From assembly GCF_001311985.1 (NCBI RefSeq), contig NZ_BBCJ01000013.1, forward strand, positions 1 through 64,000: a stretch of 64,000 nt of DNA, written 5' to 3'. Shown here piece after piece: positions 47,097-58,078 of the stretch; the stretch's first letter is position 1, and every line of letters starts with the position of its first letter. The DNA is from Geotalea toluenoxydans JCM 15764 (GTDB taxonomy: Bacteria; Desulfobacterota; Desulfuromonadia; Geobacterales; Geobacteraceae). The notes below the pieces were generated by a model. That model was not told where the DNA came from and ran no database searches. It saw nothing but the letters and a program-made list of their open reading frames with translations. The position numbers were made by a program, and so were the translations under genes.

Positions 47097-47684
47097 TTAT
47101 TTGCCCTTTTTCAGGTCCACAAGAATCAGTTTGGCAACTGCTTTGAGAGTTTCAAATACCCCTTCACCGGTAGTAGCGCATGCTTCGAAATCAGGCACGT
47201 TGGTAGGATTCAGCTCTTTGCGAAGCTCTTCAATGCTGACAACGTTGGGCAGGTCTCGCTTATTGTACTGAACAACGTAGGGAATCTTATCCAGATCATA
47301 GCCCTGCTCGGTCAGGTTAATGCGCAGGTTTTCCACGGATTCGATATTTGCTTCCATCCTCTCTTCCTGGGAATCGGCGACAAACACAACGCCGTCAACC
47401 CCTTTCAGAATGAGCTTTCTGGATGCATCATAAAAAACCTGACCGGGAACCGTGTACAGGTGGAAACGTGTCTTGAAACCTCTGATCTCGCCCAGTGCAA
47501 GGGGAAGAAAATCGAAAAACAGAGTACGTTCGGTCTCAGTGGCAAGGCTGATCATTTTCCCTTTAGCATCAGCGGCTGTCTTCTGGTAGACGAATTGCAG
47601 ATTGGTTGTTTTACCGCAGAGCCCTGGTCCGTAATAAACAATCTTACAGTTTATTTCGCGGGATGCATAATTGATGAAGGACAT
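47097..47684 (-). CDS. mglA: MglA-type small Ras-like GTPase
   Basis: An intact 195-residue GTPase controlling cell polarity and motility. It starts [20 protein letters not shown]; the P-loop is [16 protein letters not shown], switch 2 is [20 protein letters not shown], and the guanine motif is [11 protein letters not shown]. The ending [11 protein letters not shown] is typical. Its cognate GAP, MglB, is encoded 20 bases upstream. In related bacteria the pair positions pili and signalling proteins at the leading pole. No frameshift. Confidence 0.95.
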   Translation of the reverse strand: MSFINYASREINCKIVYYGPGLCGKTTNLQFVYQKTAADAKGKMISLATETERTLFFDFLPLALGEIRGFKTRFHLYTVPGQVFYDASRKLILKGVDGVVFVADSQEERMEANIESVENLRINLTEQGYDLDKIPYVVQYNKRDLPNVVSIEELRKELNPTNVPDFEACATTGEGVFETLKAVAKLILVDLKKGK

Positions 47685-47704
47685 CTGGCGTTACCCCAAG
47701 TCTG

Positions 47705-48196
47705 TTAGCTGAACAGGTTATCTATATCGTCGTCGGTAATTTCTGCAAAGGGAAAATCCGTTTCGCCGCTTTTTTCCTTTTCTTCAGCTTTCTGCATCAA
47801 TCGACCGAAGATGGTTGTCAATTCTTCAGAGGCTTTTTTAACACGCAGACGGACCAGACCCAGTGATGATCTGTTGTCGAAGAGAACGACAAGAATAACC
47901 CTGCCACCGACGATGGAGATGTGCAGGTTATCTTTTTCGCCTTCATGGAAAAGAATGGAGAATTCTTTTTCACCGATCAGCTTGGCAAGTCCACCGGTGG
48001 CGGCAATATTGCCGGCTGTAAGCGAGGCCAGTGAAGTGGTGTCGAATCGTTCCGTCTCACCTACACCTGTGATGAGCTGACCGTTTTTATCCACAAGAAA
48101 GATAACCTTGCTGTTGGCTTCCTTTAAAAGCTTTTCAATGACAGCATTTATCTGTTTGAATTCCTCATCGTACATAACCATCTGAGGATTCGACAT
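47705..48196 (-). CDS. mglB: MglB-type roadblock/LC7 GTPase-activating protein
   Basis: A 163-residue roadblock/LC7 protein, MSNPQMVMYDEEFKQINAVI, then VIFLVDKNGQLITGVGETER and LHISIVGGRVILVVLFDNRS, with an acidic tail ending ITDDDIDNLFS. It is the GAP of MglA. ATG 48196 follows AAGGAG at a good distance; a longer in-frame ATG at 48238 is less likely. It forms an operon with mglA, followed by tRNA-Asn and a shared terminator. Confidence 0.93.
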   Translation of the reverse strand: MSNPQMVMYDEEFKQINAVIEKLLKEANSKVIFLVDKNGQLITGVGETERFDTTSLASLTAGNIAATGGLAKLIGEKEFSILFHEGEKDNLHISIVGGRVILVVLFDNRSSLGLVRLRVKKASEELTTIFGRLMQKAEEKEKSGETDFPFAEITDDDIDNLFS

Positions 48197-48301
48197 GTAA
48201 CACTCCTTGTGCTGTAGGAGGATTTTATTACAGCGCATTTTATATAACAGAATTGAAAGATACTTTCAAGCTTTAATGGGTATAAGGCACGTGCACAAAA
48301 A

Positions 48302-48327
48302 AAGCTCCGGCTTAAGTGCCGGAGCTT
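48302..48327 (-). terminator. Intrinsic terminator after nifJ
   Basis: GCTCCGGC and GCCGGAGC arms about a six-base loop, flanked by A and T runs on both sides, so it can stop transcription in either direction. It separates nifJ from mglB. Confidence 0.85.
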
Positions 48328-48347
48328 TTTTCGCAAAAAATGACCTG

Positions 48348-51300
48348 TTACTTTTTGTCTGCGGCATATGACATTGCAGCCATTTTCTCATAAAGTTCAA
48401 AGCGCCTGGAAGTCCATTGGGTTGCCTGCTTCATCAAAGCGGCTGCAGCTTCGGGATTACTCTTTTTCAAAACCCGATAACGGTTTTCACCATAGGCGTA
48501 CTGTTCAAAGGAGATGGTGGGTGCCTTGCTGTCAAGCTGTAGTGGATTTTTGCCCTCAGCAGCCAGTTCCGGATTGTACCGAATCAGCGGCCAGTGGCCG
48601 GATGCAACTGCGTTTTTCTGCTCATCCACCGCGGTGGTCATGTCGATGCCGTGGGCAATGCAGTGGGCATAGGCGATGATCAAAGAAGGTCCGTCATATG
48701 CTTCTGCTTCAATGAATGCCTTAACAACCTGGCAGGGTTACTGAGTGCCACCTTAGCCACATAGACGTTGCCGTAGGCCATGGCGATCATGGCCAGATCT
48801 TTCTTGGGCATTGCCTTGCCGCCGGCGGCAAACTGGGCAACAGCCCCAAGAGGTGTCGATTTGGAGGCCTGCCCGCCTGTATTGGAGTAAACCTCAGTGT
48901 CCAGAACCAACAGATTGACGTTTTTACCCGAGGCGATGACGTGGTCAAGGCCGCCGTAACCGATGTCATAGGCCCAACCGTCGCCACCGACGATCCACAC
49001 CGATTTCTTCACGAGATAGTCAGCCAGCGAAATAAGACGTTTGGCAGCAGGCTCTGTGCAGGTTTCCAACCCTTTCTTCAGGGTTGCAACGCGCTCGCGC
49101 TGGGCTTCAATCCCTTCCTGTGTGGATTGATCTGCGTTCCGGATCTCTTTCATTGTGCCGACGAGTGATGCGCATGACTTGCAGCCGCAGTTCATAAGCT
49201 CATCAAGCAGTTCTGTAGCTGCTTCTGTGAATTTATCGACGGTGAGCCTCATGCCGAAGCCAAATTCGGCGTTATCTTCGAACAGGGAGTTTGACCAGGC
49301 AGGGCCACGGCCATCGGCACGCTTTGCCCATGGGGTCGTAGGCAGGTTCCCGCCATAGATGGAGGTACAGCCTGTGGCATTGGCAATCAATGCCCTGTCG
49401 CCGAAAAGCTGGGACATTAATTTCAAGTAAGGTGTCTCGCCGCAGCCGGCACAGGCCCCGGAGTATTCAAAAAGAGGCCTGATCAGCTGGCTTCCTTTCA
49501 GGGTTTCACGCTTGACCAGTTTGGCCTCAGTTTCGGGAAGCGAGAGGAAGAAATCGTAATTTTCTGCCTCGGCTTCGCGGAGGGGCGGCTGGAACTGCAT
49601 ATTGATGGCCTTGTGATTGGGGTTTTCCTTGCTCTTTGCCGGGCAGTTGTGAACACAGGCAGCACAGCCGGTACAATCCTCTGGGGCCACCTGAAGAGTG
49701 AACTTTTTGCCGGCAAACTCGGCCCCTTTGGCATCAACAGACTTGAAGGTTTTAGGTGCCTTGCCGAGGAGCGAAGGGTCATAGGCCTTCATACGGATGG
49801 TGGCATGGGGACAGACGAAGGAGCAGATGCCGCACTGGATGCAGAGAGATTCATCCCACACGGGAATATCGACGGCAATATTGCGCTTTTCGTACTGTGA
49901 TGTGGCAGTGGGGAAAGTGCCATCCGATGGCATTGCCGATACTGGCAGATCGTCGCCACGACCGGCGATGATCTCGGCTGTTACGTCCTGAACAAATGCA
50001 GGGGCGTGACTGCCGACAACGGGGGGCTTCTTCAATTGGCTGGAGGCGGTCGCCGGGACAGTTACCTGGAAGACGTTTTCCAGGGCAGCGTCGACAGCTT
50101 TGTTGTTCATGTCGACGACTTTTTCACCAGCCTTGCCATAACTCTTCTTGATGGCGTCCTTGATGGCGTCAAGGGCTATTTCCAGCGGGATGATCGAGGA
50201 TATCTTGAAGAAGGCGGTCTGCATGATGACGTTGATGCGTGCACCTAGGCCAAGCTCTTCGCCAAGCTTGATGGCGTTGATAACATAGAATTTAAGCTTC
50301 TTGTCTATGATCTGCTGCTGCACCTCGACAGGTATTTTATCCCAGACCTGATCCTTGTCGAAGGGGGAGCAGAGGAGGAATGTGGAGCCTTCCTTGGCCT
50401 TGGAGAGCATGTCGTATTTTTCCAGGAAGGTGAAGTTGTGACAGGCGATAAAATCGGCACGATCAATGAGGTACGGCGAGCGAATGATATTCTTGCCGAA
50501 GCGGAGATGGGAGGTCGTGACGCTGCCGGCTTTTTTGGAGTCGTAAACAAAATATGCCTGAACGTTGTTGTCGGTCTTTTCACCGATGATCTTGATGGAG
50601 TTCTTGTTGGCACCGACGGTGCCGTCAGAGCCGAGGCCATAGAACATGGCGGAATAGGTGCCGGCAGCTGCATTGCCAAAGCTGGGGTCGAAGTTAAGGC
50701 TGGTGTTGCAGACATCTTCCTTGATGCCGGTAACAAAGTTGCTTTTCGGTTTGTCCTCTTTCAGGTTGTCAAAGACCGACTTAGCCATTGCCGGGGTGAA
50801 TTCCTTTGAGCCGAGACCGTACCGGCCGCCAACAATGACAGGGTATTGGGTGAAAGAAGTTTTCTTTTCAGCCATTGCTTCGCCAATGGCGGTGCGTATG
50901 TCCAGATAAAGGGGCTCGCCCAGTGAGCCAGGCTCCTTGGTGCGGTCGAGAACGGCTATCTTTTTCACGCTTGCCGGAATGGCAGCGACAAAGGCATCGG
51001 TAGGGAAAGGCCTGAAGAGGCGAATCTTGAGGAGGCCTACTTTTTCGCCTTTAGCGACAAGGGTTTCAACGGTTTCGTGGATTGTCTCAGCGGCTGAGCC
51101 CATAACAACGATAACACGCTCTGCATCAGCAGCTCCCACATACTCAACCAACTTATACTGTCTGCCGGCAATCTTGGCGAACTTGTCCATCTCTTCCTGA
51201 ACGATGCTGATGGTCGGCTCGTAGTATTTATTGACAGATTCGCGTCCCTGGAAATAGACGTCCGGGTTCTGGGCAGAACCGCGCATGACCGGATGGTCAG

Positions 51301-51928
51301 GGGACAATGCCCGTGCACGGTGGGCGAGCACTAGGTCGTCGTTGATCATGGCCCGCATGTCATCAAAAGTGAGTTCTTCCACCTTCTGCACTTCATGGGA
51401 GGTCCGGAAACCGTCGAAAAAGTGGACGAAAGGAACTCTGGCGCGCAGGGTTGCAGCCTGGGCGATCAGGGCGAAGTCCATGACCTCCTGGACATTGTTG
51501 GAGCAGAGCATTGCCCAGCCGGTCGAGCGGCACGCCATGACGTCTGAATGATCGCCGAAGATCGACAGGGCCTGTGCGGCAATGGCGCGGGCAGAAACAT
51601 GGAAGACCGTGGAAGTAAGCTCACCGGCGATCTTGAACATGTTGGGGATCATCAGCAGGAGGCCTTGGCTGGCGGTGAAGGTGGTGGTAAGAGCACCGGC
51701 CTGCAAGGCGCCATGAACCGCACCGGAAGCTCCGCCTTCCGACTGCATCTCGGTGACCAGCGGCACGGTGCCCCAGATATTCTTTTCGCCGTTGGCGCTT
51801 TTCTCGTCGGAGATTTCGCCCATTACCGATGATGGTGTAATGGGGTAAATGGCAATAACCTCGTTAGTGGCATGGGCAACGTGGGCTGCCGCGGTATTGC
51901 CGTCGATTGTAACCATTCTGCGACTCAT
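48348..51928 (-). CDS. nifJ: Pyruvate:ferredoxin (flavodoxin) oxidoreductase (one frameshift)
   Basis: Homodimeric PFOR of about 1,193 residues, interconverting pyruvate plus CoA with acetyl-CoA plus CO2. Domain order: N-terminal pyruvate domain (MSRRMVTIDGNTAAAHVAHA, SVMGEISDEK), transketolase-type domain, two ferredoxin clusters (CIQCGICSFVCPHATIRMK near 680 and CTGCAACVHNCPAKSKENP near 735), then the TPP domain (GDGWAYDIGYGGLDHV and YSNTGGQASKSTP). A frame change near 48725 leads to QVVKAFIEAEAYDGPSLIIA and the C-terminal domain ending SYAADKK. It is the central entry point to acetyl-CoA in Geobacter-type metabolism. Confidence 0.95.
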
Positions 51929-51987
51929 ACTGTTCCTCCCGATTTTTTATTGTTACTTATACTTATCTATTCGTGAAGCTGAGTTAT

Positions 51988-52580
51988 TCATAATTCGGAG
52001 CGTCCTTCGACAGCCCGCTGAACGGTAGCTGCATCAATAAATTCAAGGTCGCTGCCCAGCGGTATGCCGTGGGCAAGGCGAGTAACCCTTATGGATAAGG
52101 GTTTTATAAGTCTGGTAAGATAAAGCGCCGTTGCCTCCCCTTCCACGGTGAAGTTGGTGGCAATGAGCACTTCCCGGATCGCGCTGTTTTCCAGACGTTG
52201 CATGAGTTCTGCGATCTTCAGATCGCCGGGGGTGATGCCGTTCAGGGGAGACAGCGCTCCGTGCAAAACGTGATAACGACCCTTGAAAGCATGGGAGCGT
52301 TCCATGGCCAGAATGTCCTGCGGTTCTTCAACAACACAGATGGTGGTGCCGTCCCTTTCGGTAGTGCAGAGATGGCAGGGATCGTCTTCAGTGATGCCGA
52401 AGCACACAGAACAGAATCGAACGCATGCCTTGACCTCAAGCAGGCTTTCAGCCAGAGCAGTCAAATTATCCGGTGATTTGAGGAGGTGAAAGGCAAGCCG
52501 TAAGGCTGTTTTGTCTCCAACGCCCGGCAGTTTTTCAGTTCCCCGAGTAGCCTCGTTAGCGATCTGGAAAAATGTATCAT
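51988..52580 (-). CDS. recR: Recombination protein RecR (one frameshift)
   Basis: About 197 residues. It starts MIHFSRSLTRLLGELK; after a one-base correction in the A run near 52530 it continues as LPGVGDKTALRLAFHLLKSP, the helix-hairpin-helix. The zinc finger is CSVCFGITEDDPCHLC, followed by the TOPRIM region ICVVEEPQDILAMERSHAFK and the Walker-B-like VTRLAHGIPLGSDLEFIDAA. It acts with RecO and RecF in gap repair. It follows ybaB and dnaX on the same strand, the standard bacterial order. Confidence 0.93.
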
Positions 52581-52753
52581 AGAATTCTCGGAATTAAAAC
52601 AACTTTTTATTTTAATGTGAATGAAAAGGGTTTACCGTGAATAAAAAAGTACTTAACTAGCTGAAATGACAGAGATTGTAAAGGTAGGGAGAAGGTCCGT
52701 TCCCGGTTCCCACAAGCGGCGGAAAACGGACCTGATTCAACGGAAAACAACAA

Positions 52754-53068
52754 TTAAAAAAGACCGGGTATATTTATGCCGCCGGTGATTTTGCTCATCT
52801 GTTCGGCCATCTCCGATTGAACTTTCGTCAGTGCTTCGTTTACCGCTGCCACGACTAGATCCTGAAGCATTTCGACATCTTCCGGATCAACCGCCTCTTT
52901 TTTTATGGTAAGGGCAAGCAGTTGGTTTTTCCCGTTAACAACCGCAGTAACGGCACCGCCACCGGCAGTGGCTTCCACTGTTTTTTGGGAAGCTTCCTCC
53001 TGCAGTTTTCCCATTTTCTGCTGCATCATCTGCGCCTGCTTCATGATTGACGCTAAACCTTTTGACAT
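52754..53068 (-). CDS. ybaB: YbaB/EbfC nucleoid-associated protein
   Basis: An intact 104-residue DNA-binding dimer, MSKGLASIMKQAQMMQQKMG, with the family core VEATAGGGAVTAVVNGKNQL and the C-terminal helix ending GGINIPGLF. The GGGAGGT site fixes ATG 53068, rather than an in-frame ATG at 53125. It lies between dnaX and recR, 69 bases after dnaX. A 173-base gap to recR holds no further gene. Confidence 0.93.
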   Translation of the reverse strand: MSKGLASIMKQAQMMQQKMGKLQEEASQKTVEATAGGGAVTAVVNGKNQLLALTIKKEAVDPEDVEMLQDLVVAAVNEALTKVQSEMAEQMSKITGGINIPGLF

Positions 53069-53137
53069 GTTTACCTCCCGTTGTTGGTGATATTTTTTAT
53101 TAACAATAAACTGGTTTTTGTTCAAACTAAAACAAAG

Positions 53138-54868
53138 TTATTTATTCAGCTCAGATACCTCGTTGACTTGGCCGCCGAAAACTTCCAGAGCAGCATTTAT
53201 TGCCGGGTGTGCCAGGGCCTTCTCTTTTAATTGCTGCTTCCGTTTGGTTTCCTCAAGGCTTTTTTTTTCCTGCAGGGATGGTGGGGCGCCGACGGTTTCT
53301 CCGGCGAGTGATTTAAATCTGATGGTGGGCTGAGAGCTGAAAAATGCATGGGACAGGGTTTTCAGGTCTTCCATGGAATCTGCATCCTGCATTTTGCTCA
53401 GCTCGAATGACCCCTCGGCATATCCTACTTCCACAAGCTTTCCGGAAACAGTGATTGGTCGGCCAACTTCAAGAAAAGTGGCAAGAACCGGTTTCTTGCC
53501 TTTGACAAAGGTGACAAATCCGGGCCAGGTTGAATCGGTGTGCGGTGCTGCGGTTTCGTCAGCCGCTGGTGCAGATTGTGTAGCTGCTTCTAATGGTTCT
53601 CGCTTGGGCTGACACTCTTCTATCTTTTGCGGTGGTGAAGGGGTTTTGGTGGTGGCATTTTGTGGTGCCGCAACTGGTCGGGACTTTTCCCACACCGGAG
53701 AGGAAGATGCGACTGATGGCAAGGGGGCGCCGGACTCCAACGCCTTGAGGCGATCAAGGATTTCATTTACCGGAATGACTGGGGCCAGTGCAGCCATTTT
53801 CAGCAGGGCCATTTCCAGGACCAATCTGGCAAAGTTGGAGTGGGCCATTTCGTTTTCGGCCTTGAGGAGAATGGTCAAGTGGCGTTGCAGATCGGCTGTG
53901 GCAACCGTTGCAGCAAGGCTTTTCAGTTCGCCGCATTCAGTTTCGGAAAGATCCAGGATATCCGATGCATTGTCAATGGCTCGCAGGATGGCCAGGTTTC
54001 GGAAGTGGTCGAGAAGCTCCTGGCAGAACTGGCGCATGCTGTAGCCGAAGGAATCCACCTGCTTGACTATCTCAAGCACTGATTTGTTGTCCCGGGAAAA
54101 CACTGCCTGAGAGGCTTGAAGGAGAAGGCGGCGGTCGACTACGCCAAGCAGGCTCGCCACATCATCGTCGGCGACGTTCTCGCCACAGAATGCAAGCACC
54201 TGGTCAAGGGTGGAGAGTGAGTCACGCATGCTGCCATCACCCTTGCGAGCAACAATGGCCAGGGCGTCGTTGCTTATGGAAACCTTTTCCTGGTCAACGA
54301 TGTACCGCAGGCGGTCAACTATTTTCTGCAGGGGAATCCGCTTGAAATCGAAGCGCTGACAGCGGGACAGGATGGTGATCGGTAGCTTGTGTGGTTCGGT
54401 GGTGGCGAAGATGAATTTCACATGGGCCGGGGGTTCCTCCAGCGTCTTCAACAAGGCGTTGAAGGCGTTGTTGGTAAGCATGTGCACTTCGTCGATGATA
54501 AATATCTTGTAGCGGCTTTTCGACGGGAGGTACTTGACATTGTCGCGCAACTCGCGGATGTCGTCAACGCCGGTATTGGATGCACCGTCGATTTCAAAAA
54601 CATCGACAGAATTGCCGTCGGTGATTTCGGTGCAGGAAGGGCAGTTGTTGCAGGGTTCAGTGGTCAGACCATGTTCGCAGTTTAGGGCCTTTGCCAGTAT
54701 CCGGGCAGAACTGGTCTTGCCGACTCCCCTGGCGCCGGTAAAAAGAAAGGCATGGGCGATCCTGCCGGTGTCGATGGCATTCTGCAGGGTACGGCTGACA
54801 TGTTCCTGGCCGATCAAGTCACTGAAGGTCTGGGGTCGCCATTTTCGTGCCAAAACGAGATATGACAA
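53138..54868 (-). CDS. dnaX: DNA polymerase III subunit gamma/tau
   Basis: An intact 576-residue clamp-loader ATPase: SYLVLARKWRPQTFSDLIGQ at the N-terminus, Walker A FTGARGVGKTSSARI, a zinc finger (CEHGLTTEPCNNCPSC), the DEVH box IFIIDEVHMLTNNAFN and the SRC motif TILSRCQRFDF. A variable proline-rich tau region spans residues 385-460. The start is a TTG (54868) with AGAGG upstream, because the conserved N-terminus begins SYLVLARKWRP and no ATG is placed suitably. It follows 4.5S RNA. Confidence 0.93.
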   Translation of the reverse strand: MSYLVLARKWRPQTFSDLIGQEHVSRTLQNAIDTGRIAHAFLFTGARGVGKTSSARILAKALNCEHGLTTEPCNNCPSCTEITDGNSVDVFEIDGASNTGVDDIRELRDNVKYLPSKSRYKIFIIDEVHMLTNNAFNALLKTLEEPPAHVKFIFATTEPHKLPITILSRCQRFDFKRIPLQKIVDRLRYIVDQEKVSISNDALAIVARKGDGSMRDSLSTLDQVLAFCGENVADDDVASLLGVVDRRLLLQASQAVFSRDNKSVLEIVKQVDSFGYSMRQFCQELLDHFRNLAILRAIDNASDILDLSETECGELKSLAATVATADLQRHLTILLKAENEMAHSNFARLVLEMALLKMAALAPVIPVNEILDRLKALESGAPLPSVASSSPVWEKSRPVAAPQNATTKTPSPPQKIEECQPKREPLEAATQSAPAADETAAPHTDSTWPGFVTFVKGKKPVLATFLEVGRPITVSGKLVEVGYAEGSFELSKMQDADSMEDLKTLSHAFFSSQPTIRFKSLAGETVGAPPSLQEKKSLEETKRKQQLKEKALAHPAINAALEVFGGQVNEVSELNK

Positions 54869-54950
54869 AAGGGTTAACCTCTTTGCGCTGGTCACGGTTA
54901 GGGTTAATGGTTTGTGGGAGGGGCACAATCGGGGGAATTGCGGACACAAC

Positions 54951-55055
54951 TGATAGCTGGGCGATCCCGCGGCACACGGGTTGAGTTACTGCCGCTGCTT
55001 CCTTCCGGACCTGACGGGGTTCATAACCTTCCGTTGCGAGGGGCCCAGCTATCAG
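54951..55055 (-). ncRNA. ffs: 4.5S signal recognition particle RNA
   Basis: The minus strand folds as one long hairpin with TGATAGCTGGG/CCCAGCTATCA ends and carries the invariant Ffh-binding tip GTCAGGTCCGGAAGGAAGCA. About 105 bases, the standard bacterial size. It lies between tRNA-Ser and dnaX in the same direction. Confidence 0.92.
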
Positions 55056-55104
55056 TTGTGCCCGCAAAGGGCTAAGCGGGTACGCCAGTTTTCATGTTTT
55101 AATC

Positions 55105-55195
55105 TGGCGGAGAGAGAGGGATTCGAACCCTCGGTACGCTATTAACGTACACACGCTTTCCAGGCGTGCTCCTTCAACCGCTCGGACATCTCTCC
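55105..55195 (-). tRNA. tRNA-Ser (GGA)
   Basis: A class II tRNA of 91 bases with GGAGAGA/TCTCTCC acceptor stem, anticodon loop CTGGAAA, a long variable arm (GTGTACGTTAATAGCGTACC) and encoded CCA. It lies 49 bases upstream of the 4.5S RNA gene. Confidence 0.93.
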
Positions 55196-55358
55196 ACGGA
55201 AATAGAGATATTAGTATAGGCTACCATATTTTGTAAAGGTTTTTCTTGCCGCTCCCGGAGTGCCACCGTGGGAACCCATGGCCGGGCGGAAGAAAAACTT
55301 GATTTAAGGCGGCAAAAAATTTAGGATTTCGCCTATTAACATGCACGATGGGATATCT

Positions 55359-57598
55359 ATGAATCTGCTCCACAACCTCAATCCACCCCAGAAGGACGCG
55401 GTGCTCCATGGCGAAGGGCCGCTCCTGATTCTTGCCGGCGCCGGTTCCGGCAAGACCCGGGTCATTGTCCACCGCATCGCCTATCTTATCACTGAGCGAG
55501 GCGTGCCGCCATGGCAGATCCTGGCGGTCACTTTCACCAACAAGGCAGCTGCGGAGATGCGCGGCAGGGTCGAAAAACTGCTCCCTGGCGGCGAAACCCC
55601 TCTCATTTCCACCTTTCATTCTGCCTGCGCTCGAATTCTGCGACGGGAGATCCATCACCTGGGATATGACTCCTCTTTTGCCATTTATGATGACAAGGAT
55701 GGGGAGAAACTGATCAAGGAGATCGTTGCCGAGCTGCATCTGGATGAAAAGCGATTTCCGGCCAAACTCTTTACCGCTGCCATTGATGATTGCAAGAACG
55801 CCGGCCGTACTCCGGATGATCTGCCGATGGGCGATTACATGGCCGACAAGATCGGGCAGGTCTATGCCGCATATCAGAAACGTCTGCAGCAGTGCAATGC
55901 CCTGGACTTCGGCGATCTGGTGCTGCTGACGGTGCGGCTTTTCGAGCAGTTTCCGGAGGTTCTGGCTCGCTACCAGGATCGTTATCGCTGGATTCAGGTG
56001 GATGAATACCAGGACACCAATCCGATCCAGTACCGGCTGGTTAAGCTCTTGGCCGGCAATCGACAGAACCTTTGCGTGGTGGGAGATGATGACCAGTCCA
56101 TCTATCGCTGGCGGGGGGCGGATATCCGCAACATCCTCGATTTCGAAGATGACTTTCCCCGTGTCAAGGTGGTGAAGCTGGAGCAGAATTACCGTTCGAC
56201 CAGCACCATTCTTTCCGCTGCCGGGGCGGTGGTGGCAAAAAACCGGGGCCGCAAGGCGAAGACCCTCTGGACGGAGAATCCACCGGGCGAGCCGGTCGTC
56301 TACCGGCGTCTGATGGACGAACGGGAAGAGGCGCGTTTTGTTTGCAGGCAGATCGAGCAGTATGTGCGTAAGGGAGGCGACCTGGCGGGTGTGGCAGTCT
56401 TTTATCGCGCCAACGCCCAATCCAGGGTGGTTGAAGATGCATGGTGGCCGACGGCATCCCCTATCACATGATTGGTGGCATGCGTTTCTATGCCCGCCAG
56501 GAGATCAAGGACATCCTTGCCTATCTGCGGGTACTGATTAATCCGGCCGACGAGGTCTCCCTGAAGCGGATTGTCAATACCCCGGCCCGCGGCATCGGCC
56601 ATGCTACCATGGAAAAAATCACCGAGCTGGCGCGGCGCAAGGGAATACTCTTTTACGAGGCCCTTTCCGAGGCAGCGGAGGGGGGATTGCTGGCGGCCGG
56701 TCCACGGGGCAAGATTGCCGGTTTTGTCGGGCTTCTGGAGCAGTTCCGGCAGCTCATGGACGCCGTGCCGCTCACCGAACTTACCTCCCGCATCATCCAG
56801 GAGACCGGTTACGCCATGAAGCTGAAGGAAGAGCGCACCGATGAGTCCCAGGACCGACTGGCCAACCTTGAGGAGCTCCTGTCTGCCCTGGAGGAATTCG
56901 AACGGCGCACTGAAGAGCGGACCCTGGCGGCCTTTCTCGAACAGGTGGCACTGATATCTGACCTGGAGCAGGAAGGGAAGGGACGTGAGTCCGCAACGCT
57001 GATGACGCTCCATTCGGCCAAAGGCTTGGAATTTCCCCTGGTCTTCATGGTCGGCATGGAAGAAAAGCTTTTCCCCCATGCCCGCTCCCTGGAGGAACCG
57101 GAGCAGATGGAGGAAGAGCGACGGCTCTGCTATGTGGGCATGACCCGGGCAAGGGAACGGCTGTTTCTGACCAATGCCAGGCGTCGCCGAATCTTCGGTC
57201 AGGAGCAGTACAATTCTCCGTCACGGTTTCTCGCTGATATTCCGAAAGAGCTGCTGGATGTGGAAGACGAAGGCTACCAGCAGCCCGCCTTCGGCTTTGG
57301 CTCGGGCCTGGGGGCAGTGCCTCCTCGTGAACCTGCTGTAGAAAAGGGACCGGTCCATAATCTGGCTTCGGTTTTTGAAATGGAGCTGGAACCGGAACTG
57401 GCCAATGAGGTGCAGGTGGTTCCAGATGAGACGGTAGACGGTGTCTGGTTGGGGATGAAGGTGCGCCATGGCAAGTTCGGCGTCGGCACCGTCCGCCGCA
57501 TCGAGGGGAGCGGCAATGAACAAAAGGTGATCGTCTGGTTCAACTCGGTCGGACCGAAGAAGCTTTTGGTGAAGTTCGCCGGGCTGGAGCGGGCTTAA
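55359..57598 (+). CDS. pcrA: UvrD/PcrA-type ATP-dependent DNA helicase (one frameshift)
   Basis: Superfamily 1A 3'-5' helicase of about 746 residues. Motif I is ILAGAGSGKTRVIVHRIAYL, motif II WIQVDEYQDTNPIQYRLV, motif III VVGDDDQSIYRWRGADI and motif IV KLEQNYRSTSTIL; after a frame change near 56440, motif V is TLMTLHSAKGLEFPLVFMVG and motif VI ERRLCYVGMTRARERLFLT. The C-terminal region (VWLGMKVRHGKFGVGTVRRI) is the PcrA/UvrD interaction domain. I chose ATG 55359 (MNLLHNLNPPQ) over an in-frame ATG 18 bases upstream because of the conserved N-terminus; either is possible. Confidence 0.92.
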
Positions 57599-57603
57599 CA
57601 AAG

Positions 57604-57650
57604 AGGTTCTACGTTCTAAGTTCTAGGTTCTAGGTTCGAAATTCGAGGTT
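57604..57650. repeat. Degenerate heptamer tandem repeat
   Basis: About six copies of a GTTCTAG-like seven-base unit (GTTCTAC, GTTCTAA, GTTCTAG, GTTCTAG, GTTCGAA, ATTCGAG) immediately after the pcrA stop. Confidence 0.75.
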
Positions 57651-57736
57651 ACATGGGATTCCCCTCGGCTTGTCATTTGCCACTGTTCATGGTACAAAGG
57701 CATGCTTTTACTTATTACCCCACTGGGAGTCAACAT

Positions 57737-58023
57737 ATGAAGATCACCAAAGATGAGGTGGAGAAGGTTGCCCTGCTGGCCCGCCTGGAATTGACCGGCG
57801 AGGAGGCGGAAACGTTCACCGGACAGATGGATGCCATCCTGGCTACGTGGACAAACTGAACGAACTGAATACGGACGGCATCGTGCCGACTGCCCATGCC
57901 GTGCCCATGGAAAACGCCTTCCGTGCGGATGAGGTCCGTGATTCCATCGGCATCGACAACGCCCTGGCCAACGCGCCGAAGCGGGCGGAGAGCTTCTTCC
58001 GCGTGCCGAAAGTGATCGAGTGA
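57737..58023 (+). CDS. gatC: Aspartyl/glutamyl-tRNA amidotransferase subunit C (one frameshift)
   Basis: A 95-residue Gat[21 protein letters not shown], then after a one-base correction near 57840 (GTGGACAAACTGAACG context) [20 protein letters not shown], with the end [13 protein letters not shown]. It stabilises GatA and GatB in the transamidosome that converts misacylated Glu-tRNA-Gln and Asp-tRNA-Asn. gatA follows after 55 bases. The corrected length is normal, so the frameshift is almost certainly not a real mutation. Confidence 0.93.
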
Positions 58024-58078
58024 CTTTTGCTGCCGATCTTGGCGGCCCTTTGAATGCATTATTACACCCGGAGCAGAT

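Noticed and set aside
55221-56420. A 399-codon open frame antisense to pcrA
   Set aside because: It lies wholly opposite conserved helicase motifs, has no recognisable domain, and is explained by GC-rich third positions. The 383-codon frame antisense to gatB (60096-61247) is rejected for the same reason.
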